This document shows positions 1 to 6,881 of a DNA stretch of 8,449 nt, in pieces. Each line of letters opens with the position of its first letter. Within the stretch, counting starts at the first letter, position 1. Where the stretch lies: assembly GCA_017382775.1 (NCBI GenBank), contig JAFNZQ010000098.1, positions 1 through 8,449 on the forward strand, given 5' to 3'. The notes below the pieces were generated by a model, which saw only the letters and a list, made by a program, of their open reading frames with translations, was not told where the DNA came from and made no database searches. A program made the position numbers and the translations under genes. This stretch comes from Spirochaetaceae bacterium (GTDB lineage Bacteria > Spirochaetota > Spirochaetia > Treponematales > Treponemataceae).

Positions 1-325
1 ACGACACGACCATATGGTCAGGGTGAGCAGCTTTCCATGCAGCGAGGTCAGCCGCTTTGCAGCTATCTGCCAACGAGCAACCTGCCTCTGGCGCAGGAAT
101 AAGCACTTTCTTGTCGGGACAGAGGATCTTTGCTGTTTCTGCCATGAAATGTACGCCACACATCACGATGATGTCGGCATCTGTTTTGGCAGCCACTTGT
201 GCCAAGGCAAGCGAGTCGCCTACGAAGTCTGCGATGTCTTGAATCTCAGGGCGTTGATAATAGTGCGCCATGATGATGGCGTTCTTCTCGCGACAGAGGC
301 AACGGATTTCTTCGGCTATATTCAT
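1..325 (-). CDS. nadA: Quinolinate synthase NadA, N-terminal part (cut by window edge)
   Basis: NadA condenses iminoaspartate with dihydroxyacetone phosphate to make quinolinate in de novo NAD synthesis, using a [4Fe-4S] cluster in the cytoplasm. The 108 visible residues run from ATG at 323-325 to the window edge. They contain the family's first-domain motifs: AHYYQ at residues 20-24, GDSL at 36-39, [12 protein letters not shown] at 57-68 and GCSLADSC at 82-89. His21, Tyr23, Ser38 and Cys83 line up with the known substrate and first cluster-ligand residues of the family. The remaining two cluster cysteines would lie off the window. The start fits the family because the first motif begins about 20 residues in. 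No SD sequence precedes it, as is usual in Bacteroidota and unlike the genes at 443 and beyond. Family assignment is firm. The lineage (Prevotella/Bacteroides-like) is inferred from sequence character. Confidence 0.93.
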   Translation of the reverse strand, partial: MNIAEEIRCLCREKNAIIMAHYYQRPEIQDIADFVGDSLALAQVAAKTDADIIVMCGVHFMAETAKILCPDKKVLIPAPEAGCSLADSCKAADLAAWKAAHPDHMVVS

Positions 326-327
326 AT

Positions 328-380
328 TAGAGTTGTGTAGCGGTTGTGTAGCGGTTGTGTAGCGGTTGTTTAGAGTTGTA
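328..380. repeat. 11-bp tandem repeat in the spacer before nadA
   Basis: On the plus strand three copies of an 11-mer, tagcggttgtg, stand at 338-348, 349-359 and 360-370, the last with a final g-to-t change. They are flanked on both sides by a related 10-mer, tagagttgt(g/a), at 328-337 and 371-380. The array fills essentially the whole 44-nt space between the stop codon at 370-372 and the nadA start at 325, and the outer copy overlaps that stop codon. The pattern looks like slippage expansion of a short tandem unit. No function is evident. Copy number may vary between strains. Confidence 0.8.
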
Positions 381-462
381 CTCCTAAAATGTTGTAATAT
401 ACACCGTTATATTCAATTAGAAGTTGACCATTAAGAATGACTTTATTTCCGACTGGCACCGG
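370..462 (-). CDS. C-terminal tail of a Bacteroidota-type surface/secreted protein (5' part missing)
   Basis: One minus-strand frame ending with TAA at 370-372 encodes about 30 residues that do not belong to L6. They include [20 protein letters not shown] followed by [10 protein letters not shown] and the stop. A C-terminal pattern of the kind 'K-V-(I/L)-x-N-G-Q-L-x-I-x-x-x-G-x-x-Y-N-(I/V)-x-G' is typical of the last residues of many Prevotella and Bacteroides secreted or cell-surface proteins (leucine-rich-repeat and sorting-tail families). The true start is missing: upstream of about 460 the DNA is the rplF reading frame. An ATG exists in this frame at 472-474, but it lies inside the L6 codons and is probably accidental. 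The upstream limit given is approximate. The family call rests on remembered pattern, not a search. Confidence 0.6.
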   Translation of the reverse strand, partial: PVPVGNKVILNGQLLIEYNGVYYNILGVQL

Positions 463-805
463 CAATAAATTCATTGGAATAACCAAGGTTCATAACGAGA
501 AGGTTTCCCTGTACCTCAGCGCGATAACCTACACCGATAATCGCAAGGGTTTTGGAAAATCCTTCGGAAACACCCACAACCATGTTGTTAATAAGGCTGC
601 GATAAAGTCCGTGGGCGGAACGAGCCGGCTTTGTATCGTCAATTCGTTCCACAATAACGTTTTCTTCCTCAACCTTAACCTTAACAAGGGGCAAATAAGT
701 TTGCTCTAATTTTCCTTTCGGACCCTCAACGGAAACGCAATTTTCCGAAACGGTCACTTTTACTCCGGCAGGAATTTTAATCGGCATTTTTCCAATTCTT
801 GACAT
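443..805 (-). CDS. rplF: 50S ribosomal protein L6 (uL6), truncated at the 3' end
   Basis: L6 binds 23S rRNA near the sarcin-ricin loop and helps form the elongation-factor site. The protein starts [15 protein letters not shown] and carries the expected first domain, with [18 protein letters not shown] at 66-83 and IGVGYRA at 90-96. It reaches NLGYSNEF at 107-113 and then ends after a few unrelated residues, at 120 aa. The family is normally about 178-180 aa, so most of the second domain is missing, including the conserved C-terminal segment rich in Lys and Gly. The start ATG has the SD TAGGAG at 812-817, overlapping the rpsH stop codon. The truncation coincides with the junction to foreign-looking DNA, so this is probably an artefact of assembly rather than a natural short L6. 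Confidence 0.9.
   Translation of the reverse strand: MSRIGKMPIKIPAGVKVTVSENCVSVEGPKGKLEQTYLPLVKVKVEEENVIVERIDDTKPARSAHGLYRSLINNMVVGVSEGFSKTLAIIGVGYRAEVQGNLLVMNLGYSNEFIAGASRK
446..470. other. Probable chimeric junction between two genomes or loci
   Basis: Right of this point the minus strand encodes a good L6 protein up to about residue 111-114 (NLGYSNEF, codons near 466-490). Left of it the L6 frame runs only a few unrelated residues to a TAA at 443-445, while another frame continues with a Bacteroidota-type protein tail. The ribosome-binding-site style also changes, from strong SD sequences to none before nadA. The exact breakpoint cannot be fixed from one sequence. Assembly chimera is the most likely cause, and a real rearrangement is the alternative. 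Confidence 0.75.
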
Positions 806-814
806 ATCAATCTC

Positions 815-1213
815 CTACCAAATAGAGCACAAAAGCTCACCGCCCACCATTTTTTCGGTGGCATGCTTACCCGTGATAACACCAAGAGATGTGGAAACAA
901 TCAAAGTGCCGTAACCGTTGTAAACACGGGGCATATCTTTGTAGCCTGCATACACACGGCGTCCGGGTGTGGAAATTCGCTTAATTCCGTGAATCACGGA
1001 TTCCTCTTTATCTGTGTATTTCAAGAAAACACGAATGGTGGGATGTTTTTCCCCTTCCAATTCTTTGTAGTTCTTAATATACCCTTCTTCCTTAAAAATC
1101 TTTATGATTTCAAGCTTTAATTTTGAAACCGAAATATCAACATTTTCGTGCTTAGCCATAATGGCGTTGCGCACCTTTGTCAACATGTCAGCCACAGGAT
1201 CTGAAACACCCAT
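815..1213 (-). CDS. rpsH: 30S ribosomal protein S8 (uS8)
   Basis: S8 is a primary 16S rRNA binder of the central domain and, in Escherichia coli, the translational repressor of the spc operon. The 132-aa protein is full length. It starts [17 protein letters not shown], contains the STPGRRVY motif at 81-88 and the [12 protein letters not shown] stretch at 107-118, and ends with the family's [12 protein letters not shown] at 1211-1213 is preceded by TAGGAGGA, which includes the stop codon of rpsN, so translation of the two is probably coupled. The rplF start follows 9 nt after the S8 stop. Confidence 0.98.
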   Translation of the reverse strand: MGVSDPVADMLTKVRNAIMAKHENVDISVSKLKLEIIKIFKEEGYIKNYKELEGEKHPTIRVFLKYTDKEESVIHGIKRISTPGRRVYAGYKDMPRVYNGYGTLIVSTSLGVITGKHATEKMVGGELLCSIW

Positions 1214-1224
1214 AATTCTTCCTC

Positions 1225-1410
1225 CTACCAGCTTGACTTTGTAACGCCGGGCAACATTCCCTCGCTTGCCAATTTACGGAAACACAGACGACACATCTGA
1301 AATTTTCGCAAATATCCTCTTGGACGACCGCAGATTCGACAACGGTTATACTTTCTTGTCCTATATTTTGGCGTTGAATTCGCCTTTATTATCAAGCATT
1401 TCTTTGCCAT
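1225..1410 (-). CDS. rpsN: 30S ribosomal protein S14, zinc-binding short type (uS14)
   Basis: S14 sits in the head of the 30S subunit and is needed for late head assembly. At 61 residues this is the short type Z form. It has two CxxC pairs, Cys24/Cys27 (CRIC) and Cys40/Cys43 (CRLC), that bind zinc, and ends in the family's LPGVTKSSW. The zinc-free paralogue is longer (about 90-101 aa) and lacks these cysteines. The gene lies between rplE and rpsH as in the standard spc order. The ATG follows the rplE stop by 7 nt, with the SD AGGTGA partly inside that stop. Confidence 0.98.
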   Translation of the reverse strand: MAKKCLIIKANSTPKYRTRKYNRCRICGRPRGYLRKFQMCRLCFRKLASEGMLPGVTKSSW

Positions 1411-1417
1411 ACTTCAC

Positions 1418-1969
1418 CTACTTCCTGAACGGCATTCCGAACTTGGCCAACAAGGCGCGTCCGTCATTGTCCGTTTTTGCCGTAGTTACGATATTGATGT
1501 TCATACCCATAATTTTTTCGATCTTGTCGAAGTCAATTTCGGGAAAGATAATCTGTTCCGTAACTCCAAGTGAATAATTTCCGTGTCCGTCAAAACCGTT
1601 GGGATTAACTCCGCGAAAATCCTTAACACGTGGCAATGCCACATTCACAAGCCTATCTAAGAATTCGTACATTCTTGAACCGCGCAAAGTTACCATTACG
1701 CCGATTTCGTTGCCCTGTCGCAACTTAAAGTTCGCAATACTTTTCTTCGCCTTGGTTTTCACAGCGTGCTGACCCGTAATCAAGGTGATATCAGACGCTG
1801 CGGCATCAAGAAGTTTCTTGTTGGTCAAGGCTTCTCCGACACCCATGCTAACAACAATTTTTGTCAACTTGGGGATCTCCATGACCGACTTATAGCCCAG
1901 TTCCTTAAACAGCTCACCGGCTATTTTCTCTTTGTAGACTTTCTTAAGCCGAGGTACATAATCTGCCAT
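1418..1969 (-). CDS. rplE: 50S ribosomal protein L5 (uL5)
   Basis: L5 binds 5S rRNA in the central protuberance and contacts the 30S head and P-site tRNA. I chose the ATG at 1967-1969, giving 183 aa beginning [10 protein letters not shown], instead of an in-frame ATG six codons upstream. The shorter start matches the family and has GGAG in front of it, while the longer one would place that GGAG inside the gene. Recognisable segments are the [19 protein letters not shown] stretch at 67-85 and [18 protein letters not shown] at 118-135. The start codon shares one base with the rplX stop (TAATG), which suggests coupled translation. Confidence 0.97.
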   Translation of the reverse strand: MADYVPRLKKVYKEKIAGELFKELGYKSVMEIPKLTKIVVSMGVGEALTNKKLLDAAASDITLITGQHAVKTKAKKSIANFKLRQGNEIGVMVTLRGSRMYEFLDRLVNVALPRVKDFRGVNPNGFDGHGNYSLGVTEQIIFPEIDFDKIEKIMGMNINIVTTAKTDNDGRALLAKFGMPFRK

Positions 1970-2292
1970 TATAAGATTTCTCCACATTTACGGCAAACAC
2001 GTTTTTTCGTGTCGCCTTCAATTTTGTATCCGATTTTAACCGGACCGCATTTTTTACAAACAATCATGACATTTGAAACATCAATCGGTGCTTCAATTTC
2101 GATGATCCCACCTTTGTCGTTTTGAGAACGACGTTTCATCGCCTTTTTAACGATGTTCAAACCGGAAACCACAACCTTGTTTTTCTTTCGCAAAACACGA
2201 ACAATGGTTCCTTGTTTACCTTTGTCCTTGCCGGCAATGATTTCAACAGTATCGTCACGGCGAATTTTCCATTTATGATCCGTCACTTTCAT
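1969..2292 (-). CDS. rplX: 50S ribosomal protein L24 (uL24)
   Basis: L24 is an assembly-initiating 23S rRNA binder near the exit-tunnel rim. Starting at ATG 2290-2292 the protein is 107 aa, a normal length, beginning [14 protein letters not shown]. It has the KOW motif around residues 15-40 ([19 protein letters not shown]) and the downstream [12 protein letters not shown] segment. The C-terminal part carries two CxxC pairs, Cys79/Cys82 and Cys100/Cys103, a zinc-ribbon-like arrangement found in many but not all L24 proteins. A longer in-frame reading to 2331 is rejected because AAGGAG stands just before the chosen ATG. The stop overlaps the rplE start by one base. Confidence 0.97.
   Translation of the reverse strand: MKVTDHKWKIRRDDTVEIIAGKDKGKQGTIVRVLRKKNKVVVSGLNIVKKAMKRRSQNDKGGIIEIEAPIDVSNVMIVCKKCGPVKIGYKIEGDTKKRVCRKCGEIL
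1980..1983 (-). promoter_or_regulatory. Ribosome binding site of rplE (decides start)
   Basis: GGAG on the minus strand lies 10 nt before the ATG at 1967-1969. It falls inside the longer in-frame reading that starts at 1987, so it supports the shorter L5 start. The spacing is slightly long but workable. Confidence 0.6.
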
Positions 2293-2298
2293 CACGAT

Positions 2299-2304
2299 CT
2301 CCTT
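2299..2304 (-). promoter_or_regulatory. Ribosome binding site of rplX (decides start)
   Basis: AAGGAG on the minus strand lies 6 nt before the rplX ATG and overlaps the rplN stop codon (TTAAGGAG). It sets the L24 start at 2292 rather than at the upstream in-frame codon. Confidence 0.8.
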
Positions 2305-2671
2305 AAAGTACTTCCGGTGCCAATGACACAATCTTCATGAAATCCATATCACGAAGCTCGCGAGCAACGGGACCGAAAACGCGCTTACCCTTGGGGTTTT
2401 TTGCATCATCAACGATAACACAAGCGTTGTCGTCAAAACGGATGTAAGTTCCATCCGGGCGGCGATATTCTTTTGCCACACGAACGATAACGGCTTTTTC
2501 CACCGTTCCCTTCTTGATTGCGGAAGTGGGAATTGCATCCTTTACCGCAACAACAATGATGTCGCCAATGCTTGCGCAACGACGTTTCGAACCGCCCAAA
2601 ACTTTGATGCACTGCACCCGTTTTGCGCCCGAGTTGTCGGCAACATTCAAATAAGTCTGCATCTGAACCAT
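2303..2671 (-). CDS. rplN: 50S ribosomal protein L14 (uL14)
   Basis: L14 lies at the subunit interface, contacts 16S rRNA in bridge B8 and is the docking site of the silencing factor RsfS. The 122-aa length is exactly typical. Landmarks are ADNSGAK at 11-17, the [11 protein letters not shown] strand at 37-46, [15 protein letters not shown] at 71-85 and FGPVARELR at 99-107. The ATG at 2669-2671 follows the rpsQ stop by 3 nt. The SD (GAGGT) lies at the end of rpsQ. Confidence 0.98.
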   Translation of the reverse strand: MVQMQTYLNVADNSGAKRVQCIKVLGGSKRRCASIGDIIVVAVKDAIPTSAIKKGTVEKAVIVRVAKEYRRPDGTYIRFDDNACVIVDDAKNPKGKRVFGPVARELRDMDFMKIVSLAPEVL

Positions 2672-2674
2672 TTT

Positions 2675-2944
2675 TTACCTCGCCCTCTCTATAATTTCAA
2701 CGAGTCGCCAGCGCTTATCCTTACTTAAAGGACGACATTCAACAATACGAACCGTATCACCAATGTGGGCGTCGTTATTTTCATCGTGAGCTTTGTATTT
2801 CTTGGAGCGAGTAACATACTTCTTGTACAAGGGATGCAATTTGCGAGTAGAAACACTGACAACAATGGTCTTCTGCATTTTGTCACTGGATACAAGCCCT
2901 ACGAACTCGCGCTGAACAGCCTTTTTATTCTCTTGTCCTTCCAC
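2675..2944 (-). CDS. rpsQ: 30S ribosomal protein S17 (uS17), GTG start
   Basis: S17 is a primary 16S rRNA binder with an OB fold, important for early assembly of the 5' domain. The 89-aa protein has the expected [18 protein letters not shown] strand pair at 14-31, HPLYKKYV at 37-44 and [19 protein letters not shown] at 61-79. The start codon is GTG at 2942-2944, preceded by TAGGAG at a spacing of 6 nt. The TAG of that SD is the rpmC stop codon. No alternative ATG fits the family's N-terminus. Confidence 0.97.
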   Translation of the reverse strand: MEGQENKKAVQREFVGLVSSDKMQKTIVVSVSTRKLHPLYKKYVTRSKKYKAHDENNDAHIGDTVRIVECRPLSKDKRWRLVEIIERAR

Positions 2945-2953
2945 GATTTACTC

Positions 2954-3160
2954 CTACTTTGCCTGCTCGGCAATTTCTTTCTGACGAATGAAGGTATTCA
3001 ACCGTGCAATTTCACGTCGCATGGTTTTCTTCATCATCGGGTTTTCAACATGTCCCAAAACCATTTGGAAGCGTAAATCCATATATTTTCGCTTCATCTC
3101 ATCTCTTTTAACGATGAGTTCGGCTTTAGTCATACTTTTAAGGTCAACTTTCTTTGCCAT
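2954..3160 (-). CDS. rpmC: 50S ribosomal protein L29 (uL29)
   Basis: L29 is a small two-helix protein at the tunnel exit, next to L23, close to where trigger factor and SRP dock. From ATG 3158-3160 it is 68 aa, starting MAKKVDLKSMTKAEL. The helical segments run roughly 10-35 and 42-62 and are rich in Lys, Arg and Glu. A GTG four codons upstream (3170-3172) would give a longer form, but it overlaps the rplP stop and the GAGG ribosome binding site. The chosen start is therefore preferred. Confidence 0.95.
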   Translation of the reverse strand: MAKKVDLKSMTKAELIVKRDEMKRKYMDLRFQMVLGHVENPMMKKTMRREIARLNTFIRQKEIAEQAK

Positions 3161-3166
3161 TCCACA

Positions 3167-3170
3167 CCTC
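3167..3170 (-). promoter_or_regulatory. Ribosome binding site of rpmC (decides start)
   Basis: GAGG on the minus strand lies 6 nt before the ATG at 3158-3160 and overlaps the TGA stop of rplP. It supports the 68-aa L29 rather than the longer GTG-initiated reading. Confidence 0.6.
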
Positions 3171-3588
3171 ACTCAACCACGTTACTGTAGGCAATCTTTG
3201 TTTTGAAAGGCAACTTGCTGCCTGCCAACTGCATTGCACTTTCGGCAATTTCTCTGTCAACGCCTGCAACTTCAAAGATGATTTGGCCGGGTTTAATAAC
3301 CGCCACCCAGTATTCGGGGGCACCCTTTCCCTTACCCATACGAGTTTCCGCAGGTTTTTTGGAATAGGGCTTATCCGGAAAAATCCGAATCCAAACCTTA
3401 CCTTTACGATTCATACGACGGTTCATTGCAACACGAGCAGCCTCGATTTGGTTGGCTTTCAACCAAAAGGGTTCGAGGGCAACCAATGCGAATTCCCCTT
3501 GATCCAATTCACAGCCGCGGGTGGCTATACCGTGTATGCGACCACGCTGAACTTTTCTATGCTTAACTCTCTTGGGACTCAGAGCCAT
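3169..3588 (-). CDS. rplP: 50S ribosomal protein L16 (uL16)
   Basis: L16 organises the A-site region of the large subunit and contacts the elbow of A-site tRNA. The protein is 139 aa, close to the typical 136-144. Its motifs are [14 protein letters not shown] at 4-17, [14 protein letters not shown] at 41-54, [15 protein letters not shown] at 61-75 and [15 protein letters not shown] at 82-96. Its start lies 26 nt inside the 3' end of rpsC, in another frame. The strong SD AAGGAGG before it therefore falls within the S3 tail codons. This overlap is more than is usual for this gene pair and follows from the extended S3 C-terminus. Confidence 0.98.
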   Translation of the reverse strand: MALSPKRVKHRKVQRGRIHGIATRGCELDQGEFALVALEPFWLKANQIEAARVAMNRRMNRKGKVWIRIFPDKPYSKKPAETRMGKGKGAPEYWVAVIKPGQIIFEVAGVDREIAESAMQLAGSKLPFKTKIAYSNVVE

Positions 3589-4450
3589 CGCTTACCTCCT
3601 TGACAGACTTGGAAGCACGTGTGGAACGTGTTTTTTTATCTGATTTAGCATCGGCTGTCTTTTCTTTCTTTGCCGATTTTTCTTCCGATTTTTTTTCTAC
3701 GTTCTCGGATGCTTCCTTTTTACCTTTGGAAGAACGAGCGGAGCGATCATTGTCGGAAGCATTTCTGCGTTCGCGAGACTTACGCATCAACTGTCCGGCA
3801 TCATCCTGATGATCCTTTCCGTACATCATTCCGTTGAAAATCCAAACCTTAACACCGATTTTTCCGAATGTAGTCAAAGATTCGGCAAAACCGAAATCCA
3901 CATCGGCACGCAAAGTATGCAAAGGCACGCGGCCTTCTTTATACTCATCGGTTCGTGACATTTCAGCACCGCCTAGACGTCCGCTAAGACGGATTTTAAT
4001 TCCCTGACAGCCACCTTTAATGGCACCGGAAGCGGATTGCTTAACAACCTTGCGGAAGGAACTGCGTCCGGCAAGCTGGCGAGCAATGTTCTGTGCCACG
4101 AGATTTGCATTCACTTCAGCACGTTTGATTTCGATAACCTTGATTTGCAACTTCTTGGAAACGTGAGCCTGCAATCTGGCACCGATTTGTTCAACGTTAG
4201 CACCTTTCAATCCGATGATAACAGCGGGACGAGCGGTGTGAATTGCCACAGTCACGCGTTGAGGATGGCGAATAATGCTAACCTCGGCAATACCGGCATT
4301 TTGGCATTCGGGCAACCCCAGCAAAACCTTGCGGATATTCAAATCTTCATGCAAAAATTCCGCATAGTCACCGGAACGAGCATACCAGCGAGATTGCCAA
4401 GTCTTATTGATACCAAGTCTCAATCCTATTGGGTTTACTTTCTGTCCCAC
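3563..4450 (-). CDS. rpsC: 30S ribosomal protein S3 (uS3) with long charged C-terminal tail, GTG start
   Basis: S3 forms part of the mRNA entry channel in the 30S head and has helicase-related contacts with mRNA. The N-terminus [13 protein letters not shown] and the KH type-2 domain with GLKG at 80-83 are clear. The C-terminal domain includes [12 protein letters not shown] at 155-166 and [11 protein letters not shown] at 181-191, and the core ends near 212 ([11 protein letters not shown]). About 83 further residues follow, giving 295 aa against a usual 210-240. This tail is low-complexity, made mostly of Lys, Glu, Ser, Asp and Ala, and probably disordered. The start is GTG at 4448-4450 with GAGGAG 6 nt before it. 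The last 26 nt overlap rplP. Confidence 0.97.
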   Translation of the reverse strand: MGQKVNPIGLRLGINKTWQSRWYARSGDYAEFLHEDLNIRKVLLGLPECQNAGIAEVSIIRHPQRVTVAIHTARPAVIIGLKGANVEQIGARLQAHVSKKLQIKVIEIKRAEVNANLVAQNIARQLAGRSSFRKVVKQSASGAIKGGCQGIKIRLSGRLGGAEMSRTDEYKEGRVPLHTLRADVDFGFAESLTTFGKIGVKVWIFNGMMYGKDHQDDAGQLMRKSRERRNASDNDRSARSSKGKKEASENVEKKSEEKSAKKEKTADAKSDKKTRSTRASKSVKEVSDGSESQES

Positions 4451-4453
4451 ATT

Positions 4454-4807
4454 TTACTCCTCTGCCACTTCGTCCACCACAACGGTGATGTGACACATTC
4501 GTTTTAAGGTCATATCCGCACGACCGCGAGAACGATAAGCAAGTCGTTTCAAACGCGGACCTTCATCAACGCGAATTTCTTTGATAAAAAGCATGTCTTC
4601 ATCAAGCTTCTTGTTAAGATCGAGAGCGTTGGCTACAGCGGACTTTACAGTCTTGTAGATGAGCTTTGCACCTTTTTGAGGCATGTTTTCAAGCAAAGCC
4701 AAAGCCTTTGTACAAGGTTTTCGTCGCACCACATCGGCCACAGGGCGAACCTTTGCAGGAGATGCAATTACGAACCGTGTTTTTGCAATATACTGTTTCA
4801 CTGCCAT
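4454..4807 (-). CDS. rplV: 50S ribosomal protein L22 (uL22)
   Basis: L22 lines the peptide exit tunnel and its extended hairpin forms the tunnel constriction with L4. The 117-aa protein has [15 protein letters not shown] at 16-30, the helix AVANALDL at 57-64 and the hairpin from about 79 to 107, ending in [10 protein letters not shown]. The hairpin tip reads AYRSRGRAD (90-98) where many bacteria have MPRA(K/M/Q)GRA. This variant fits my recollection of spirochaetal L22 proteins. ATG at 4805-4807 has TAGGAG before it, overlapping the rpsS stop. The rpsC start follows after 3 nt. Confidence 0.97.
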   Translation of the reverse strand: MAVKQYIAKTRFVIASPAKVRPVADVVRRKPCTKALALLENMPQKGAKLIYKTVKSAVANALDLNKKLDEDMLFIKEIRVDEGPRLKRLAYRSRGRADMTLKRMCHITVVVDEVAEE

Positions 4808-4815
4808 AATAACTC

Positions 4816-5094
4816 CTATTTACCGGCCTTTTTATCGGAACCGGCGTGGCCGCGGAAGATACGTGTGGGAGAAAATTCACCCAGCTTATGTCCAACCAAG
4901 TTTTCGGTGATGTAAACCGGAACAAAGGTTTTTCCGTTATGAACGGAAATCGTATTACCAACCATTTCCGGTATAATCGTTGAACAGCGCGAATAAGTCT
5001 TTATCGGCCTTTTATCGCTCTGCTTATTCATTTCTAAAACTTTTTTGTAAAGGCTCTTTTCAATAAAAGGGCCTTTTTTCACAGACCTAGACAC
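4816..5094 (-). CDS. rpsS: 30S ribosomal protein S19 (uS19), GTG start
   Basis: S19 is in the 30S head, forms a complex with S13 and contacts the A- and P-site tRNA region. The length of 92 aa is normal. It starts [15 protein letters not shown] and contains [15 protein letters not shown] at 35-49 and [12 protein letters not shown] at 67-78, with a basic C-terminus. The start is GTG at 5092-5094, preceded by AAGGAG at 6 nt. The spacer to rplB is 10 nt. Confidence 0.98.
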   Translation of the reverse strand: MSRSVKKGPFIEKSLYKKVLEMNKQSDKRPIKTYSRCSTIIPEMVGNTISVHNGKTFVPVYITENLVGHKLGEFSPTRIFRGHAGSDKKAGK

Positions 5095-5104
5095 TTAAAT
5101 CTCC

Positions 5105-5932
5105 TTAGCGAGCCTTTCGGCGCGAAATAATAAATCGACTTGAAACCTTGCGTTTTTTGCGGGTTTTGTAACCACGACAAGGTTGTCCCCAAGGCGTTAC
5201 GGGATTTCGTCCCTTTCCGGCGCCTTCACCACCACCCAGCGGGTGATCAACCGGGTTCATAGCCATACCACGAACGGAAGGACGCACACCGCGCCAACGA
5301 GCACGACCGGCTTTTCCCAAACGAACGTTCATGTGGTCTTCATTACCCACAATACCGATGGTTGCATAGCACTTTTTGTGAACACGTCGAACCTCACCGG
5401 AAGGCAATTTAACAGCAACGTAATCACCGTCTTTTGCGGCAATCAATGCACTTTCACCGGCAGAACGAACCATCTGTCCGCCACGTCCCAAGGTAAGTTC
5501 TACGTTGTGAACGGTAAAACCAACGGGAATTGCTTCCAAAGGAAGGGCATTTCCCACTTCCAAGGGGGAAGATTCACCGGCCAGGATTTTCTGTCCGACT
5601 TTAATGTCGCGGGGAGCCAAAATGTAGCGTTTTTCGCCGTCAACATAAAAAATGAGTGCAATGTTGGCACTGCGGTTGGGATCGTATTCGATTGAGTGAA
5701 CCACTCCGGGTACGCCCAATTTATTTCGGCGGAAATCAATTTCGCGATAGCGACGTTTATGTCCGCCACCTTTATGGCGAACGGAAATTCTTCCGCTGGA
5801 ACCGCGACCCGCATTGTTCTTTTTTCCATGAGTCAAAGACTTCTCGGGTTTCTGTGCGGTAATATCATCCTTTCGAAGATCTACACGACCGCGCAATCCC
5901 GGTGTAATGGGCTTATATGTTTTAAGAGCCAT
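5105..5932 (-). CDS. rplB: 50S ribosomal protein L2 (uL2)
   Basis: L2 is a primary 23S rRNA binder required for subunit joining and peptidyl-transferase activity. From ATG 5930-5932 it is 275 aa, typical of the family, starting [15 protein letters not shown]. It carries [18 protein letters not shown] at 52-69, the Gly-rich [15 protein letters not shown] at 148-162 and the [14 protein letters not shown] segment at 224-237. That segment contains the conserved His230, equivalent to E. coli His229. Position 232 is Leu where many bacteria have His (HPHGGG). A TTG one codon upstream could read as a start but is poorer. SD AGGGGG stands 5 nt before the ATG. Confidence 0.98.
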   Translation of the reverse strand: MALKTYKPITPGLRGRVDLRKDDITAQKPEKSLTHGKKNNAGRGSSGRISVRHKGGGHKRRYREIDFRRNKLGVPGVVHSIEYDPNRSANIALIFYVDGEKRYILAPRDIKVGQKILAGESSPLEVGNALPLEAIPVGFTVHNVELTLGRGGQMVRSAGESALIAAKDGDYVAVKLPSGEVRRVHKKCYATIGIVGNEDHMNVRLGKAGRARWRGVRPSVRGMAMNPVDHPLGGGEGAGKGRNPVTPWGQPCRGYKTRKKRKVSSRFIISRRKAR

Positions 5933-5937
5933 CAAAT

Positions 5938-5943
5938 CCCCCT
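5938..5943 (-). promoter_or_regulatory. Ribosome binding site of rplB (decides start)
   Basis: AGGGGG on the minus strand, 5 nt before the ATG at 5930-5932, favours that ATG over the adjacent upstream TTG as the L2 start. The core is G-rich rather than the AAGGAG used by most genes here. Confidence 0.6.
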
Positions 5944-5947
5944 ATCC

Positions 5948-6232
5948 TTAAACGCCTTCAAAAGTGCTAATCGTTTGCCCTTCAGCGAGCTTAACAATTG
6001 CCTTCTTCCAAGAAGGTGTGCGACCTTCGCGGGTGCGAAGCCTCTTGATTTTACCGAAGACGTTCATCACGGTAACTTTTTCTACCTTTACGTTGAAAAG
6101 TGCACTCACCGCTGCAGAAATCTGCGGCTTGTTGGCACGGCGATCCACCTTAAAAACGTATTTTCCTTCTTCACGCAAAGCCGTGGCTTTTTCCGAAAGA
6201 ATCGGAGCTATGATAATGTCTTCATTACACAT
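5948..6232 (-). CDS. rplW: 50S ribosomal protein L23 (uL23)
   Basis: L23 sits at the tunnel exit and is the main docking point for trigger factor and SRP. Starting at ATG 6230-6232 the protein is 94 aa, a normal length, beginning MCNEDIIIAPILSEKA. It includes KYVFKVDRRANKPQI at 24-38, ALFNVKVEKVTVMNVFGK at 44-61 and the basic loop KRLRTREGRTPSWKKA at 63-78. A longer in-frame reading to 6286 is rejected because it would lie inside rplD and the SD AAGGAGG directly precedes the chosen ATG. The gene overlaps the rplD stop by 8 nt. Confidence 0.96.
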   Translation of the reverse strand: MCNEDIIIAPILSEKATALREEGKYVFKVDRRANKPQISAAVSALFNVKVEKVTVMNVFGKIKRLRTREGRTPSWKKAIVKLAEGQTISTFEGV

Positions 6233-6866
6233 TGTCCGCCTCCTTATTGCCATAAAAATCCGAAAGATTTTTTGTGGCTGTTTCAAGCATCAAAACCTTT
6301 CTCGCGTAGAATAAATCATGAGCACGAAGACGGTTATATGACAAGAAAGAGACACGGGGAATATTGCGTCCCGCACGTTTCAACATGGGATCATCATCTT
6401 TCAACACAATAACTGTACGCTCATTATTCACAAAGTTAGCGAGGATTTTGCACAAATCCTTTGTTTTTCCGCTTTCAATTGTAAAATCTTCAATAATTGT
6501 GAGTCGATCCGTTTGTGCTTTCAAACTCAAAAGTGACTTCATTGCCAATCTTTTTGCCTTTTTGGGCATTGCATAGCTGAAATCCCTGGGTTTCGGACCG
6601 AAAATAACACCGCCTCCTCGCAAAAGGGGAGACTTTTTATCACCACGACGAGCCACACCGCGTCCTTTTTGGGAATAGGGCTTTGCATTGGAGCCGTGAA
6701 CTTCGGCCCTTGTCTTTGTGCAAGCCGTACCCACACGCATATTGGCAAGCTCATTGGTAACAGCATAGTAAATAACATCTTCATTTACGGGAAGATTAAA
6801 AACCGCGTCATCAAGATTAACAGTGCGCAATTCTTTACCGTCTACTGAAAAAACCTTCTTTTCCAT
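6225..6866 (-). CDS. rplD: 50S ribosomal protein L4 (uL4)
   Basis: L4 is an early 23S rRNA binder whose loop reaches into the exit tunnel. In E. coli it also represses the S10 operon. The 213-aa protein starts MEKKVFSVDGKELRTVNLDD. Its tunnel extension spans about 62-96, with SQKGRGVARRGDKKSP at 65-80 and GGGVIFGPKPRDFSY at 84-98. AMPKKAKRLAMKSLLSLKA follows, then the C-terminal NVPR-type segment (NIPRVSFLSYNRLRAHDL). The loop reads KGRGVAR where E. coli has KGTGRAR, and the lysine linked to macrolide response is retained. ATG 6864-6866 has AGGAG upstream, 15 nt after the rplC stop. Confidence 0.97.
   Translation of the reverse strand: MEKKVFSVDGKELRTVNLDDAVFNLPVNEDVIYYAVTNELANMRVGTACTKTRAEVHGSNAKPYSQKGRGVARRGDKKSPLLRGGGVIFGPKPRDFSYAMPKKAKRLAMKSLLSLKAQTDRLTIIEDFTIESGKTKDLCKILANFVNNERTVIVLKDDDPMLKRAGRNIPRVSFLSYNRLRAHDLFYARKVLMLETATKNLSDFYGNKEADNV
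6239..6245 (-). promoter_or_regulatory. Ribosome binding site of rplW (decides start)
   Basis: AAGGAGG on the minus strand lies 6 nt before the ATG at 6230-6232 and inside the last codons of rplD. It fixes the L23 start and suggests translation coupled to L4. Confidence 0.8.
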
Positions 6867-6881
6867 TATCGTCTCCTGCCG

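Noticed and set aside
14..340. Plus-strand open frame of 108 codons at the left end
   Set aside because: It is antisense to the NadA coding region, whose minus-strand translation carries clear family motifs. The plus frame has no recognisable domain.
443..480. A single frameshift in rplF that would restore a full-length L6
   Set aside because: The other frame that stays open past 460 ends after about 30 codons and does not contain the conserved L6 C-terminal segment. One indel would not repair the gene, and the following DNA is nadA rather than rplR.
1969..2331. Longer N-terminus for L24 starting at 2331
   Set aside because: The extra 13 residues are coded inside rplN and precede a strong AAGGAG. 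The family starts at the inner ATG.
5948..6286. Longer N-terminus for L23 starting at 6286
   Set aside because: The extra 18 residues lie within the rplD coding sequence, and AAGGAGG directly precedes the inner ATG at 6230-6232.
5696..6412. Long plus-strand open frame (238 codons) across rplB, rplW and rplD
   Set aside because: It is antisense to three well-conserved ribosomal genes. Its translation shows no family motif and it has no convincing ribosome binding site.
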